Assembly (NCBI RefSeq): GCF_013415845.1 | Contig: NZ_CP058907.1 | Location: forward strand, 3,720,001-3,784,000 | Reading direction: 5' to 3' | Origin: Rhodopseudomonas palustris | Lineage (GTDB): Bacteria; Pseudomonadota; Alphaproteobacteria; Rhizobiales; Xanthobacteraceae | DNA length: 64,000 nt | In this document: positions 53,564-62,024 of the stretch, in pieces | Layout of the letters: each line of letters starts with the position of its first letter | Position numbering within the stretch: position 1 is the first letter of the stretch | Notes under the pieces: model-generated | Seen by the model: the letters and a program-made list of their open reading frames with translations, nothing else | The model's database searches: none | Told to the model about the DNA's origin: nothing | Program-made: the position numbers and the translations under genes

Positions 53564-54086
53564 CCCACGCCCTCCGAATCATCCCTGAAACGTCTTTTGT
53601 TGTTTGTCGACTCGGACGAACCCGAAATCGCGGCGCAGCCGTGATTGCGGTATGTACCCAAACTTGAGCTGAGACCAAAGGCGCCAATTTCCGCCCCAGT
53701 CGTACGTTTGTTCGCCGTCCCCACCTCTAGCGGCAGCTGCGAGGGCCTGAAAACAAAGTCGTTTCAAGCCTCTCGCGACTGACGGTCGAGCACGGCGCCG
53801 GCAGCAACCAAGTCCGGAACGCGGAATTTGGACGTGACAGAATCGTGACACCCTGTTGCTTCAATACCACAGTTTTGTCCGATGACATCGCGTTCCGTTG
53901 TTCGATCCTTCCGTTAGCTATTTTTGTTATGTATCTAGTTCCCTGACGGAGGGGGGCAACCTCGAAGTCGTCCCGGCTCAAACTGCTCAAGCCCCCGGGT
54001 AACGAGCAGTCGGGTTCACGGGCGGGCCGATACCGGCGCAAAGCACCGGTCGGCATGCCCTTCGAAGGCAAACTTGGAGGTTTACG
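53564..54086. other. long leader/promoter region of the porin gene
   Basis: 523 bases between divergent MarR and porin genes have no supported frame. An A+T-rich patch around 53917-53940 is the likeliest promoter site, leaving a leader of about 140 bases before the porin. TGGAGG lies just before its ATG. Confidence 0.45.
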
Positions 54087-55577
54087 ATGAATTTTGCGAA
54101 GAGCCTTATGCTCGGTGGTGCGGCGCTCCTGGTCGCCACCGCTGGTGCGCAGGCGGCCGATCTTCCGCTGAAGGCCAAGGCGGTCGAATACGTGAAGGTC
54201 TGCTCGCTGTACGGCGCCGGCTTCTACTACATCCCGGGCACCGACACCTGCATCAAGCTCGGCGGCTACATCCGCGCCGAGTACGCGTTCAACGCTGGCG
54301 GCATGACGGAAACCCCGTCGTGGAACGGCAACCCCGGTCAGGGCAACCGGCTTGCCAACAACACCATCTATCGTTCGCGCGCCGACCTGAACATCGACAC
54401 CCGCACCGCGACCGAATACGGCGTGGTTCGCACCTATTTTGACTCGGTGTTCACTTGGACCACCGGCAGCGACACCGTCGCCAACGGTAGCCTCGGCGTG
54501 TACTTCGCGTTCGTGCAGTTCGCCGGCTTCACCTTCGGTAAGGCGGTCTCGCAGTTCTCGACCCCGTGGCACGGTTCGCCGGGTAACATCGGCTCGAACC
54601 TGCTCGGCGGCGACGACACCTCGACCGGCGTCAATCAGGTCAGCTACACTGCCGAATTCGGCAACGGCGTGTCGGCCTCGATCAGCCTCGAAGACCAGTC
54701 GGGCTACCGCTGGGCGCAGGGCCCGTCGAGCTCGACCATCACCGTGCTGAACGTGACCCCGGGCCTCGGCTCGGCGGCCAACTGGTTGAGCGGCTTCGCC
54801 AGCGGCGCGACCAACTACACCGCCGGCACCAGCATTCCGGACATCGTCGGCAAGGTTCGCGTCGACCAGGCTTGGGGTCTCTTCCAGGTGTCGGCGGCGG
54901 CGCATCAGATCCGCGCCAGCTACTACGATCCGACCAACGAAACCTCCGGCCATCCGAGCGACAAGTGGGGCTACGCGGTTCTCGCCGCCCTGTCGCTCAA
55001 GAACCTGCCGACCGGCCCGGGCGACTCGATCAACCTCGACGCGACCTATGCTGATGGTGCTATCCGCTACGTGATCGGCGGCACCAGCCCGAACTACTTC
55101 TCGATCTTCGGCAACAACGCCGATGGCGCTGCCTATCAGACCCTGGGCCTCGGTACGGCTGTCGACGGCGTGTTCGTCAACGGTGGCGGCATCGAGACCA
55201 CCAAGGCCTGGGGTATCCGTGGTGCCTTCAACCACAACTGGAACCCGAATTGGGCGACCTCGATCTTCGGTTCGTACTCGTCGGTCGACTACGGCAGCAC
55301 CGGTGGCGCTCTGTACACCGCAGCTCTGTTCAATCGCGTTGGCGGTAACTTCACCGGCACTCCGAACTTCAACATCGCTCAGATCGGTACCCGCACCTCG
55401 TGGACCCCGGTCAAGAACCTGACGTTCTCGGGCGAAGTGATGTGGACCCGTCTCGACCAGAACTACACCGGCTTCACCGGTTCGGTTTCGCCGGGCGGCA
55501 CCAAGCCGACTGCGGTGTACCAGTTCAAGGATCAGGACACTGTGGTGGGCGCGGTTCGCGTCCAGCGCACCTTCTAA
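54087..55577 (+). CDS. major porin, Porin_2 family
   Basis: The 496-residue outer membrane channel protein has a signal peptide (MNFAKSLMLGGAALLVATAGAQAADLP), the characteristic KAVEYVKVCSLYGAGFYYIPGTDTCIKLGGYIRAEY block with a disulfide pair, and a long sixteen-strand barrel ending in the final Phe (VQRTF) needed for assembly. It is the standard rhizobial porin for diffusion of small solutes. Codon use is strongly biased toward C/G-ended codons, as in highly expressed genes. A strong terminator follows at 55611. Confidence 0.95.
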   Translation: MNFAKSLMLGGAALLVATAGAQAADLPLKAKAVEYVKVCSLYGAGFYYIPGTDTCIKLGGYIRAEYAFNAGGMTETPSWNGNPGQGNRLANNTIYRSRADLNIDTRTATEYGVVRTYFDSVFTWTTGSDTVANGSLGVYFAFVQFAGFTFGKAVSQFSTPWHGSPGNIGSNLLGGDDTSTGVNQVSYTAEFGNGVSASISLEDQSGYRWAQGPSSSTITVLNVTPGLGSAANWLSGFASGATNYTAGTSIPDIVGKVRVDQAWGLFQVSAAAHQIRASYYDPTNETSGHPSDKWGYAVLAALSLKNLPTGPGDSINLDATYADGAIRYVIGGTSPNYFSIFGNNADGAAYQTLGLGTAVDGVFVNGGGIETTKAWGIRGAFNHNWNPNWATSIFGSYSSVDYGSTGGALYTAALFNRVGGNFTGTPNFNIAQIGTRTSWTPVKNLTFSGEVMWTRLDQNYTGFTGSVSPGGTKPTAVYQFKDQDTVVGAVRVQRTF

Positions 55578-55610
55578 GCTAACACGAAAGGAACTTGTAA
55601 ACCTCCAAGG

Positions 55611-55646
55611 AACCTCCGGCGATGCCCCGCCGGAGGTTTTCCTTTT
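55611..55646 (+). terminator. intrinsic terminator of the porin gene
   Basis: A ten-base perfect stem (AACCTCCGGC / GCCGGAGGTT), eight-base loop, then TTCCTTTTTT, 34 bases after the stop codon. Confidence 0.9.
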
Positions 55647-55798
55647 TTGGAGGCTTCAGTTCCAGCGCGTCGAGTTAGCTCCGTGTTGGGACAGCCTCAT
55701 CAAGTCATATACTTTGTCCGCGGGCGAATCCCGGACGCCGCCCCTTTGTCTTCCGGAACGTTTTCTCGCCTTGGAACTTGACGTCGCGGAGACACGCG

Positions 55799-55990
55799 AT
55801 GCGCAAGCTGATCGGCTTTGACGACGACGCACTCGACAAGCTGACACAGCTCGGCCGCGATCGAATGGCGACGCGACAAGAGCACGCTGATGAGGCGTTC
55901 GCCGATCTGCTGAAGAAACACCGCGTGCCGACCGACTTGAGGGACGCGCTGCGCAAGAGCACAGCGCCGGCCTTGTATCGCAAACGCTGA
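55799..55990 (+). CDS. small hypothetical protein (63 aa)
   Basis: The product begins MRKLIGFDDDALDKLTQLGRDRMAT and ends APALYRKR; it is charged and helical, with an RxxATRQEHADEAFADLL heptad stretch. CGGAG precedes ATG 55799. No family is recognised with certainty; similar proteins occur beside Rmf/CrpP-like genes in Bradyrhizobium. It is directly followed, 10 bases later, by the Rmf/CrpP-like gene, so the two probably share an mRNA. Confidence 0.65.
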   Translation: MRKLIGFDDDALDKLTQLGRDRMATRQEHADEAFADLLKKHRVPTDLRDALRKSTAPALYRKR

Positions 55991-56000
55991 GGAGCAGCCG

Positions 56001-56180
56001 ATGTCAGCCGAGATGTCAGCCGACCCGGGTCCGTTTACGTTGGGGAAAGGCGCCGCACGCCAGAACCTTCCCGCGGAAGCAAATCCGTATCACGAGGGCA
56101 GTGAAGAATATGCGCTCTGGGCGGCCGGTCATGAGCGCATCGCGACCGCGATCGAAGCGAGCGAATCCGAAGGAACGTGA
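56001..56180 (+). CDS. Rmf/CrpP-like small protein (59 aa)
   Basis: The 59 residues contain FTLGKGAARQNLPAEANPYHEGSEEYALWAAG, the G-x3-A, NPY and G-S-x3-x-W-x-x-G layout of the ribosome modulation factor / CrpP fold. The last part is slightly longer and acidic. It may hibernate ribosomes or have another small-protein role. GGAGCAGCCG precedes ATG 56001; a second in-frame ATG follows four codons on. Confidence 0.6.
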   Translation: MSAEMSADPGPFTLGKGAARQNLPAEANPYHEGSEEYALWAAGHERIATAIEASESEGT

Positions 56181-56209
56181 CGAAGCCAGCGGCGACGCCG
56201 CCGCTCCGC

Positions 56210-56740
56210 TCACCCGATCTTTTTAAGCCCCTTGGCGTAGCGCTGGCCGTTGGCGACGTAGAAGCCGGCACCCGCCAGCATCGCCTGGACCTGTTCGGGG
56301 GTGAGCGTCCGCGCGACCTTGGCCGGCGCTCCAAGGATCAGGGAGTTCTCTGGGAAAGACTTGCCTTCGGTGACTACGGCACCTGCCCCAACCACGCAGC
56401 CACGCGCCAGCTTGGCGCCATTCATTACGATCGCACCCATCCCGATCAGGACGCTGTCGTCGATGGTGCAGCCGTGCAGGATGACGTTGTGGCCGATGGT
56501 GCAGCCCTTGCCGACCCTGAGCGGAAAGCCCGGATCGGTGTGGCAGGTAGTGCCATCCTGAATGTTGGAGCCCTCGCCGATCTCGATCCATTCGTTGTCG
56601 CCGCGCAGAACGGCACCGAACCAGACCGAGACCGAACTACCGAGGCGAACCTTGCCGACCACCGACGCGCTGTCAGCGATGAAGCAATTTCCATCTGCCG
56701 GAAGATCCGGCCGGTGGCCGTCGAGTTCGTAGATCGCCAT
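56210..56740 (-). CDS. gamma-class carbonic anhydrase-like hexapeptide protein
   Basis: The 176-residue left-handed beta-helix protein has the three metal histidines, H67 in DGTTCHTDPG, H84 and H89 in TIGHNVILHG, and the conserved RGDNEWIEIG opening of the gamma-CA/YrdA family. It may hydrate CO2 or act on an acyl-CoA (PaaY-like). The C-terminal 40 residues form a helix. It is not in an operon. Confidence 0.9.
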   Translation of the reverse strand: MAIYELDGHRPDLPADGNCFIADSASVVGKVRLGSSVSVWFGAVLRGDNEWIEIGEGSNIQDGTTCHTDPGFPLRVGKGCTIGHNVILHGCTIDDSVLIGMGAIVMNGAKLARGCVVGAGAVVTEGKSFPENSLILGAPAKVARTLTPEQVQAMLAGAGFYVANGQRYAKGLKKIG

Positions 56741-56799
56741 CGCTGTCTCCTGTCACCTCCCACGTCATGACAATGCAGCAGCGGCGACGCAATGCTTTT

Positions 56800-57132
56800 T
56801 CAGGCAAACACACCGAGGGCCTGCAACGCCATCAGAACCACGGTTCCAGACATGAGACTCCAGAACCCCGCCAGCAGAGTTGCCAGCATCACGAATTGCG
56901 CGCGACGGAGATCAGAAGTGCGCGGCCCGGTCAACGTGTTGCGCATGATGATGAAGGGCGCTGCGAACATCAGAAATGGGAGCGCCGCAAAACTGTGCGG
57001 CGCGACGCCCTGCTGCAGCAGGCCGAAGCCGGCTGGGCGCTGCGCCATCGCCTGGTAGGCGCTGCTCAAGGCGCCAGCAACAGCAAAGCCGATCAAAAGC
57101 GAGAATAGATTGTTGAGCGCGTCGGGCGACAT
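56800..57132 (-). CDS. membrane protein with three to four helices
   Basis: The 110-residue protein from ATG 57132 (MSPDALNNLFSLLIGFAVAG...) has helices near residues 10-30, 50-70 and 85-107, with a central LPFLMFAAPFIIMRNTL. GGAAGC precedes the start; the longer frame to 57174 is less likely. It is conserved in rhizobial genomes as a small membrane protein of unknown role. A perfect CtrA-type motif lies 70-84 bases upstream. Confidence 0.75.
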   Translation of the reverse strand: MSPDALNNLFSLLIGFAVAGALSSAYQAMAQRPAGFGLLQQGVAPHSFAALPFLMFAAPFIIMRNTLTGPRTSDLRRAQFVMLATLLAGFWSLMSGTVVLMALQALGVFA

Positions 57133-57201
57133 CGGCAGCTTCCAGCTCGATGGGTCAGGCTGAAGGTGTCGCAAAAATCGACGACGGCCGCCACGACAGC
57201 C

Positions 57202-57216
57202 TTAAAAAAGGGTTAA
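57202..57216. promoter_or_regulatory. perfect CtrA consensus TTAA-N7-TTAA
   Basis: Half sites at 57202-57205 and 57213-57216, between the divergent membrane protein (start 57132) and the gene at 57299. Confidence 0.5.
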
Positions 57217-57298
57217 CGCATCGAAGAAGAATTACTCCCGTGCGTCGCACAATCCGGTTCGGCCCCGATTCGCCACGTGCCATAGTCCGAGCTGATTC

Positions 57299-58030
57299 GT
57301 GGTGTCGGATATCTACGTTGTCATGACTTTGGTATCGTCGCTTCCGGGCCGTCCGCGCGTCTCACGCGCCCGGCGCAGCCATTCCCGCGTCCCGCTGATG
57401 ATAGGCGGCGCGATAAGCGCGGCCTCGATTGCGGCCGTTGCCTACCTGCTGTGGCCGACTTGGCATGTGCAGACGGTGGGTGATCCGGATCGCACCCCGG
57501 TGACGATTGGCGACACCCTGTTCAATGTGCCGACCAAGGCATTTCGGGTGAAGTATCAGCGCCGTTCCGGGCCGCAGGAGCGCGTGGACCTCGCCTTCCT
57601 GTATCCGTCACTGCTGCCGCCGGAGCGCGCTACGCACAAGACGGCAGAGGAAATCGCAGAGTTTCAGCCGATTGATCGGCTCTTCGTCTCGATCGCTACA
57701 CATCAAGACACTCTGGCTCCAGAGACGCGGCTGCGCACGATCTATCCGCGCTACCTGGCTCCAGTCGCCCCGCAAACGGCGGACGGGCTTACCCTCCGCC
57801 CCTTCCTCGAAGGCTCACCATACGCCAACGAGGATCTGTTCACGGCGGAGCAACCGGAGCTATCGGCGCGCTGCACGCGTGATCGGCAAACGCCGGGAAT
57901 GTGCCTTAGCGAAATGCGGATCGAAGGCGCCGACCTCACCTTCAGGTTTCCGCGCCAGTGGCTGACGCAGTGGCAGAGCGTCGCGGGTGCGATTGCGCGG
58001 CTGGCCGCGCAGTTGCACGTGCGGGGCTGA
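57299..58030 (+). CDS. hypothetical protein with one N-terminal membrane helix
   Basis: The 243-residue product has a basic N-terminus, one helix (GGAISAASIAAVAYLLWP) and a periplasmic domain with TPVTIGDTLFNVPTKAFRVKYQRRSGPQERVDLAFLYPSL. It looks like a rhizobial membrane-anchored protein of unknown function. The start may be GTG 57299, GTG 57302 or ATG 57323; the last fits best with a short N-terminus. Confidence 0.65.
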   Translation: MVSDIYVVMTLVSSLPGRPRVSRARRSHSRVPLMIGGAISAASIAAVAYLLWPTWHVQTVGDPDRTPVTIGDTLFNVPTKAFRVKYQRRSGPQERVDLAFLYPSLLPPERATHKTAEEIAEFQPIDRLFVSIATHQDTLAPETRLRTIYPRYLAPVAPQTADGLTLRPFLEGSPYANEDLFTAEQPELSARCTRDRQTPGMCLSEMRIEGADLTFRFPRQWLTQWQSVAGAIARLAAQLHVRG

Positions 58031-58046
58031 TGGGCCGAGAACGGCC

Positions 58047-58277
58047 TTACTCGACGTCGGCCAGGTCGTCTTCCAGGATCGCCATCTGGAACTGGAACGA
58101 GCGATCGTCGTCCTCGTCGTCGACGAACAGCACGCCGATGAACTCCTCGCCGATATAGACTTCGGCAGAATCTTCCTTCTTCGGCCGCGGCACCACGCGG
58201 ATTTTCGGATTGCCGAACACCCGCTTGAGATAGGCATCGAGCTTTCTGACTTCCTGAACGTCCACGGTGATCTCCAA
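58047..58277 (-). CDS. DUF3126 family protein
   Basis: The 76-residue protein begins MEITVDVQEVRKLDAYLKRVFGNPKIRVVPRPKK and ends with an acidic FQFQMAILEDDLADVE: the complete DUF3126 pattern found throughout alphaproteobacteria. Function unknown; it is probably cytosolic. It is in the same direction as cysE, 156 bases downstream of it, and often co-occurs with cysE in this group. Confidence 0.88.
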   Translation of the reverse strand: MEITVDVQEVRKLDAYLKRVFGNPKIRVVPRPKKEDSAEVYIGEEFIGVLFVDDEDDDRSFQFQMAILEDDLADVE

Positions 58278-58433
58278 TTCAAATGGGCGATGGCTGGCGC
58301 AGCGCCGATGGCATTGATGTCGTCGCGCGATCGGCCATGGCCGGGGTCGCCGTCAGTACTTTCTCACGGCCGCTGCCGCAACCCCTCGTCGCGAGTTGCG
58401 AACCGCAATCGAGGCCGACCACAATTCGGCCGA

Positions 58434-59261
58434 TTAGAGCCCAATCGCGTTGATCATCTGATCCATGGTGCGTGACGGCTCGGCGCAGCCGGCCTCACCG
58501 ACCACCTTGGCCGGCACACCGGCGACGGTCATATTGTGCGGCACCGACTTCAGCACCACCGACCCCGCAGCAATGCGCGCGCAGTGCCCGACTTCGATGT
58601 TGCCGAGAATCTTTGCGCCGGCGCCGATCATGACGCCGCGCCTGATCTTCGGATGGCGATCCTCGTGCTCCTTGCCGGTACCACCGAGCGTTACGCCGTG
58701 CAGGATCGAAACGTCGTCGTCGATCACCGCGGTCTCGCCGACCACCAGGCCGGTGGCATGATCGAGGAAGATGCCGCGTCCGATCTTTGCCGCTGGATTG
58801 ATGTCGGTCTGAAACACCGCCGATGCGCGGCTCTGCAGATAGAGCGCGAAATCCTTGCGGCCCTTGCCGAACAGCCAATGCGCCAGACGATGCGTCTGAA
58901 TGGCGTGGAAACCCTTGTAGTACAGCAGCGGATCGATGAAGCGCGAGGTCGCCGGATCGCGATCAAACACCGCCACCATATCGGCGCGAAACGCGTTGCC
59001 GATATCAGGTTGATCGCGCAGGGCGTCTTCGTACGTCTGGCGGATCAGATCGCCGGACAGCGCCGCATGATCGAGCCGCTCCGCCACACGATGCACCACC
59101 GCGTCTTCCAGACGATCGTGATGCAGCACGCTCGCAAAGATGAAGGATGCCAGCTCGGGCTCGCGCCGAACGATGTCTTCGGCTTCGTTCCGCACCCGCT
59201 CCCAGATCGGATCGAGCGCCGTCACGTTCGCACTCTGCGGATTGATCTGATGCATCACCAT
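58434..59261 (-). CDS. cysE: serine O-acetyltransferase
   Basis: The enzyme makes O-acetylserine for cysteine synthesis. The 275-residue protein has the N-terminal helical domain (DPIWERVRNEAEDIVRREPELASFI; LSGDLIRQTYEDAL) and the left-handed beta-helix with the active site DINPAAKIGRGIFLDHATGLVVGETAVI, the HGVTLGGTGKEHEDRHPKI loop and GAGAKILGNIEVG. The C-terminal tail ends in Leu after AIG, like the tails that bind CysK. ATG 59261 follows GAGAG and gives the usual length; upstream codons to 59354 are not family-like. Confidence 0.95.
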   Translation of the reverse strand: MVMHQINPQSANVTALDPIWERVRNEAEDIVRREPELASFIFASVLHHDRLEDAVVHRVAERLDHAALSGDLIRQTYEDALRDQPDIGNAFRADMVAVFDRDPATSRFIDPLLYYKGFHAIQTHRLAHWLFGKGRKDFALYLQSRASAVFQTDINPAAKIGRGIFLDHATGLVVGETAVIDDDVSILHGVTLGGTGKEHEDRHPKIRRGVMIGAGAKILGNIEVGHCARIAAGSVVLKSVPHNMTVAGVPAKVVGEAGCAEPSRTMDQMINAIGL

Positions 59262-59481
59262 GCCGGCTCTCTCGATCGGGTCGCTCAAAACACTATACCA
59301 CGTCAGCCGCGGCGCTGTCGCGGCGCCTGACGTGGGCGCCGCGGCACTTTCCAAGACTCGTTAAACCCTTGAAGCCAGCCGATATTCCGAGAGCTCGGCG
59401 CCACGGTCGCGCGCCCCTCACCTTTTCAAGGTGGGCGGCATCGGCGACGGAATCAAGGCCGGACAGAGGTGAGGCACCCGC

Positions 59482-60237
59482 TCACGGTCGCCGCGCCAGG
59501 AAATCTACCACCCCTTCCTTATAGACCCGGTCGCCGACGGCACGCATGTGATCGCGCCTCGGGATATCCAGCACCTGCGAGCCCGGAATGATGTCGCCGA
59601 GTTCGTGTGCCGAGCCGGCAACGTCATCGTCGGTGCCGACCGCGATCAGCACCGGGACGGCAATCTGCGCGGCATCCTCGCGGCTCATCAATCCGCGCGA
59701 TCCGCGCATACAGGCGGCAAGCGCTTTGCGATCGGAGCGGGTCTGATCCGCGAAGGCGCGAAAGGTGCGACCAACCGGATCGGTGACATCGTCGAGCACG
59801 TCCGCCTCGAGCGCGCGCGCGACGTTTTCACCGGGACGTCCTTCGTTGCTGAGGAGCCCCATGCCGAGACCGCCGAGCACGACCGAGCGGACCCGCTGCT
59901 CCTGCCTCCGCGCGAGATTGGCGCCGATCCGCGCGCCCATCGAATAGCCCATGACGTCGGCGCGCGCGATGCCGAGATGATCCATCAGCGCCACCGCGTC
60001 GGAGGCCATCGCCTCGAGCGTGTAGTCGTTCGGATCGTACAGCTTGCTGGACTCGCCGTGGCCGCGATTGTCGATCGCGATGACCCTGCGTCCGGCGCGC
60101 TTCAATTCCGACAGCCAGGACGGATACACCCAGTTGACGTTCTTGTTCGAAGCGAAACCGTGAATGAGCAAAATGGGCTCGCCCTCGCCTTCGTCGAGGT
60201 AAGCGATCTTGACTCCGGCGTGATCAAAGCTCGGCAT
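59482..60237 (-). CDS. alpha/beta hydrolase
   Basis: The 251-residue enzyme has the hydrolase fold with nucleophile S99 in MGYSMGARIG, the oxyanion region ILLIHGFASNK, D203-205 in AVGTDDDVAG and H230 in PRRDHMRAVGD. This is close to the 3-oxoadipate-enol-lactonase/haloperoxidase group, but the substrate is unknown. It stands alone in the same direction as cysE. Confidence 0.87.
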   Translation of the reverse strand: MPSFDHAGVKIAYLDEGEGEPILLIHGFASNKNVNWVYPSWLSELKRAGRRVIAIDNRGHGESSKLYDPNDYTLEAMASDAVALMDHLGIARADVMGYSMGARIGANLARRQEQRVRSVVLGGLGMGLLSNEGRPGENVARALEADVLDDVTDPVGRTFRAFADQTRSDRKALAACMRGSRGLMSREDAAQIAVPVLIAVGTDDDVAGSAHELGDIIPGSQVLDIPRRDHMRAVGDRVYKEGVVDFLARRP

Positions 60238-60406
60238 CAGGTATCCGTCGTTGATGATGGGAATGAGCGTGGAGGGTTACTTCGTCAGGCCCGGAGGGCG
60301 GGCGCAGCCGAGCCACACGATCCGTCGCGTCGGCGAACGAGCATGCCCGCGATCCGCGCAATCGTAACGAACAGGATCGAACTTTATCATTCTTGCACCG
60401 CTCGCA

Positions 60407-61555
60407 CTATGCCTCGGCTGCGGCAGATGCCGCGCCGATGGGCGGCTGCGGCTGTTTCGTCGCGGCGAGCGCGCGTTTGGCCGCCTTGCGTTTACGGCGA
60501 TCGAGCCAGCGCTGCGTCAACCGTTCGGTGCCGGACTTCAGCGAGGTGACGAAGCCGATCAACATCAGCAGCGCGCTGAAAATCCACGATGCGAAATTCC
60601 AAGCACCGGTCGTGAGCAACAGAGCTCCACGCCCCAACAACTTGATGATCGCCCGGGTCTGACCGCCCTTGGCTTCGGCGAGTTTCGCGGCACGCGCCAC
60701 ATCCTTCGGATTTTCGGCAACCTTGAGCGCATCGAACGCGCCGCGGGTACCCGCCTTGTCGCCGATCTTGCCGACATCCTTGGCGAACCGCATCAGACCG
60801 CCGGCTTTCTCAGTGCGGACCGCAGCCTTCACGGCATCCAGCGTTTGCGCGGGGCGAAGCAACGAAGCGTCGGCGACGGCACGTTGCAACGCCGGCGCAT
60901 CGACGACCTCGCGGGCCGAACGACCCGCCCATTTCGCGAGGCCCTCGCTGATACGTCCGACCTTGCGCGCATCCTTCACCAGTGTCAGCCCGGCCCGCGC
61001 TGGCGCCGCCGCACCGACGCTGACGTAGGTCGCGGCGGTCACTGCGATGCCCGCGGCCGCGAGCCCAAGCACCAGATGATCGGCCGCCTCCCCAGTCGCC
61101 AGATGTTTGCCCTCGCGGATCACGTCGCGGATATCGCCGAACACGAACAGATCGCCCGTGATCGTGCCGGACAGACCTGCGAGATCGTCGGCCTGGCCGG
61201 TGACGAGACCGGTCGCGAACCGTGTCGCCACCTGCGCAGGGGCCCGATCCGCAGCGACCGCATCATCGACGCGCCGTGCCAGTTCGTCAGGCAACGCGAC
61301 CCGATGCGCGCTGGCCAGTTCGACCAGGCTGCGCGCGAGATCAGCATCACCTGCCGCGAGTGCAGCCTCGATCTGTCGCGGGATCATGCCCTGATCTCGC
61401 CGCAAAGCCTCCGCGATCTGCAGATCCGACAAGGTCGCCGGATCATCCTGCGCAGCGATCAGTTTGGCACTGTACTGGGCGTGCGGCCATGCGGCGACCA
61501 GCGCCACAGCGCTGATTGCAAGGCAGAACTTCGCCACGCCGAGTTGTAGCCGCAT
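60407..61555 (-). CDS. hypothetical membrane protein
   Basis: The 382-residue protein has a helix at 8-24, a helical extracytoplasmic part (LSDLQIAEALRRDQGMIPRQIEAALAAGDADLARSL), helices at about 150-165, and a C-terminal pair (LLGRGALLLTTGAWNFASWIFSALLMLIGF), then a very basic tail. No domain is recognised; related proteins occur in Rhodopseudomonas and Bradyrhizobium. ATG 61555 follows GAGG; the frame to 61636 is longer but less likely. Confidence 0.75.
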   Translation of the reverse strand: MRLQLGVAKFCLAISAVALVAAWPHAQYSAKLIAAQDDPATLSDLQIAEALRRDQGMIPRQIEAALAAGDADLARSLVELASAHRVALPDELARRVDDAVAADRAPAQVATRFATGLVTGQADDLAGLSGTITGDLFVFGDIRDVIREGKHLATGEAADHLVLGLAAAGIAVTAATYVSVGAAAPARAGLTLVKDARKVGRISEGLAKWAGRSAREVVDAPALQRAVADASLLRPAQTLDAVKAAVRTEKAGGLMRFAKDVGKIGDKAGTRGAFDALKVAENPKDVARAAKLAEAKGGQTRAIIKLLGRGALLLTTGAWNFASWIFSALLMLIGFVTSLKSGTERLTQRWLDRRKRKAAKRALAATKQPQPPIGAASAAAEA

Positions 61556-61760
61556 CCGGTCCTCGTGTTTCTCCCTAGGAGATGGTGCGTCATCACTTCG
61601 ACACAACCGATCAGACGAAAGGAGGGCTTCTCCCACACCACGGGATTGTGTCGAATTTCACCGGGCAATCTCTATCCGGCCGCTCTAGGAATCAGGCAGC
61701 GGCGCCGGTATGGTGCGCTGCACTGTTAGTTGCCCTCCGCTGTCAGCAAAGGTGAGCTGA

Positions 61761-62006
61761 ATGTCCGACCACGTGGTTCCCCACTTCCAGAACGATGCCG
61801 GCGTTGCGACGATCGAAATCGGTTCGCGGGAATTTATGTGCGTCGGCGCCGCCCCTCCGTTCGATCATCCGCACGTGTTTCTCGACCTCGGTAACGACAA
61901 CGAGATCATCTGCCCATATTGCTCGACGCTGTATCGCTACGCGGCCGATCTGAAGCCGGGCGAAGCCCGTCCGCCGGAATGCGTGCTGAAGGACAAGGTC
62001 GCCTGA
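61761..62006 (+). CDS. zinc-finger protein, NDUFS6/zf-CHCC type
   Basis: The 81-residue protein has the zf-CHCC pattern C27 (FMCVGAAPP), H36 (FDHPHVFLD), C51 and C54 (IICPYCSTLYRY). Such proteins are related to the NDUFS6 subunit of complex I and common in alphaproteobacteria. It is followed 18 bases later by the FAD monooxygenase gene, probably cotranscribed. Confidence 0.87.
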   Translation: MSDHVVPHFQNDAGVATIEIGSREFMCVGAAPPFDHPHVFLDLGNDNEIICPYCSTLYRYAADLKPGEARPPECVLKDKVA

Positions 62007-62024
62007 TCGGACGCTGACCGCAAC

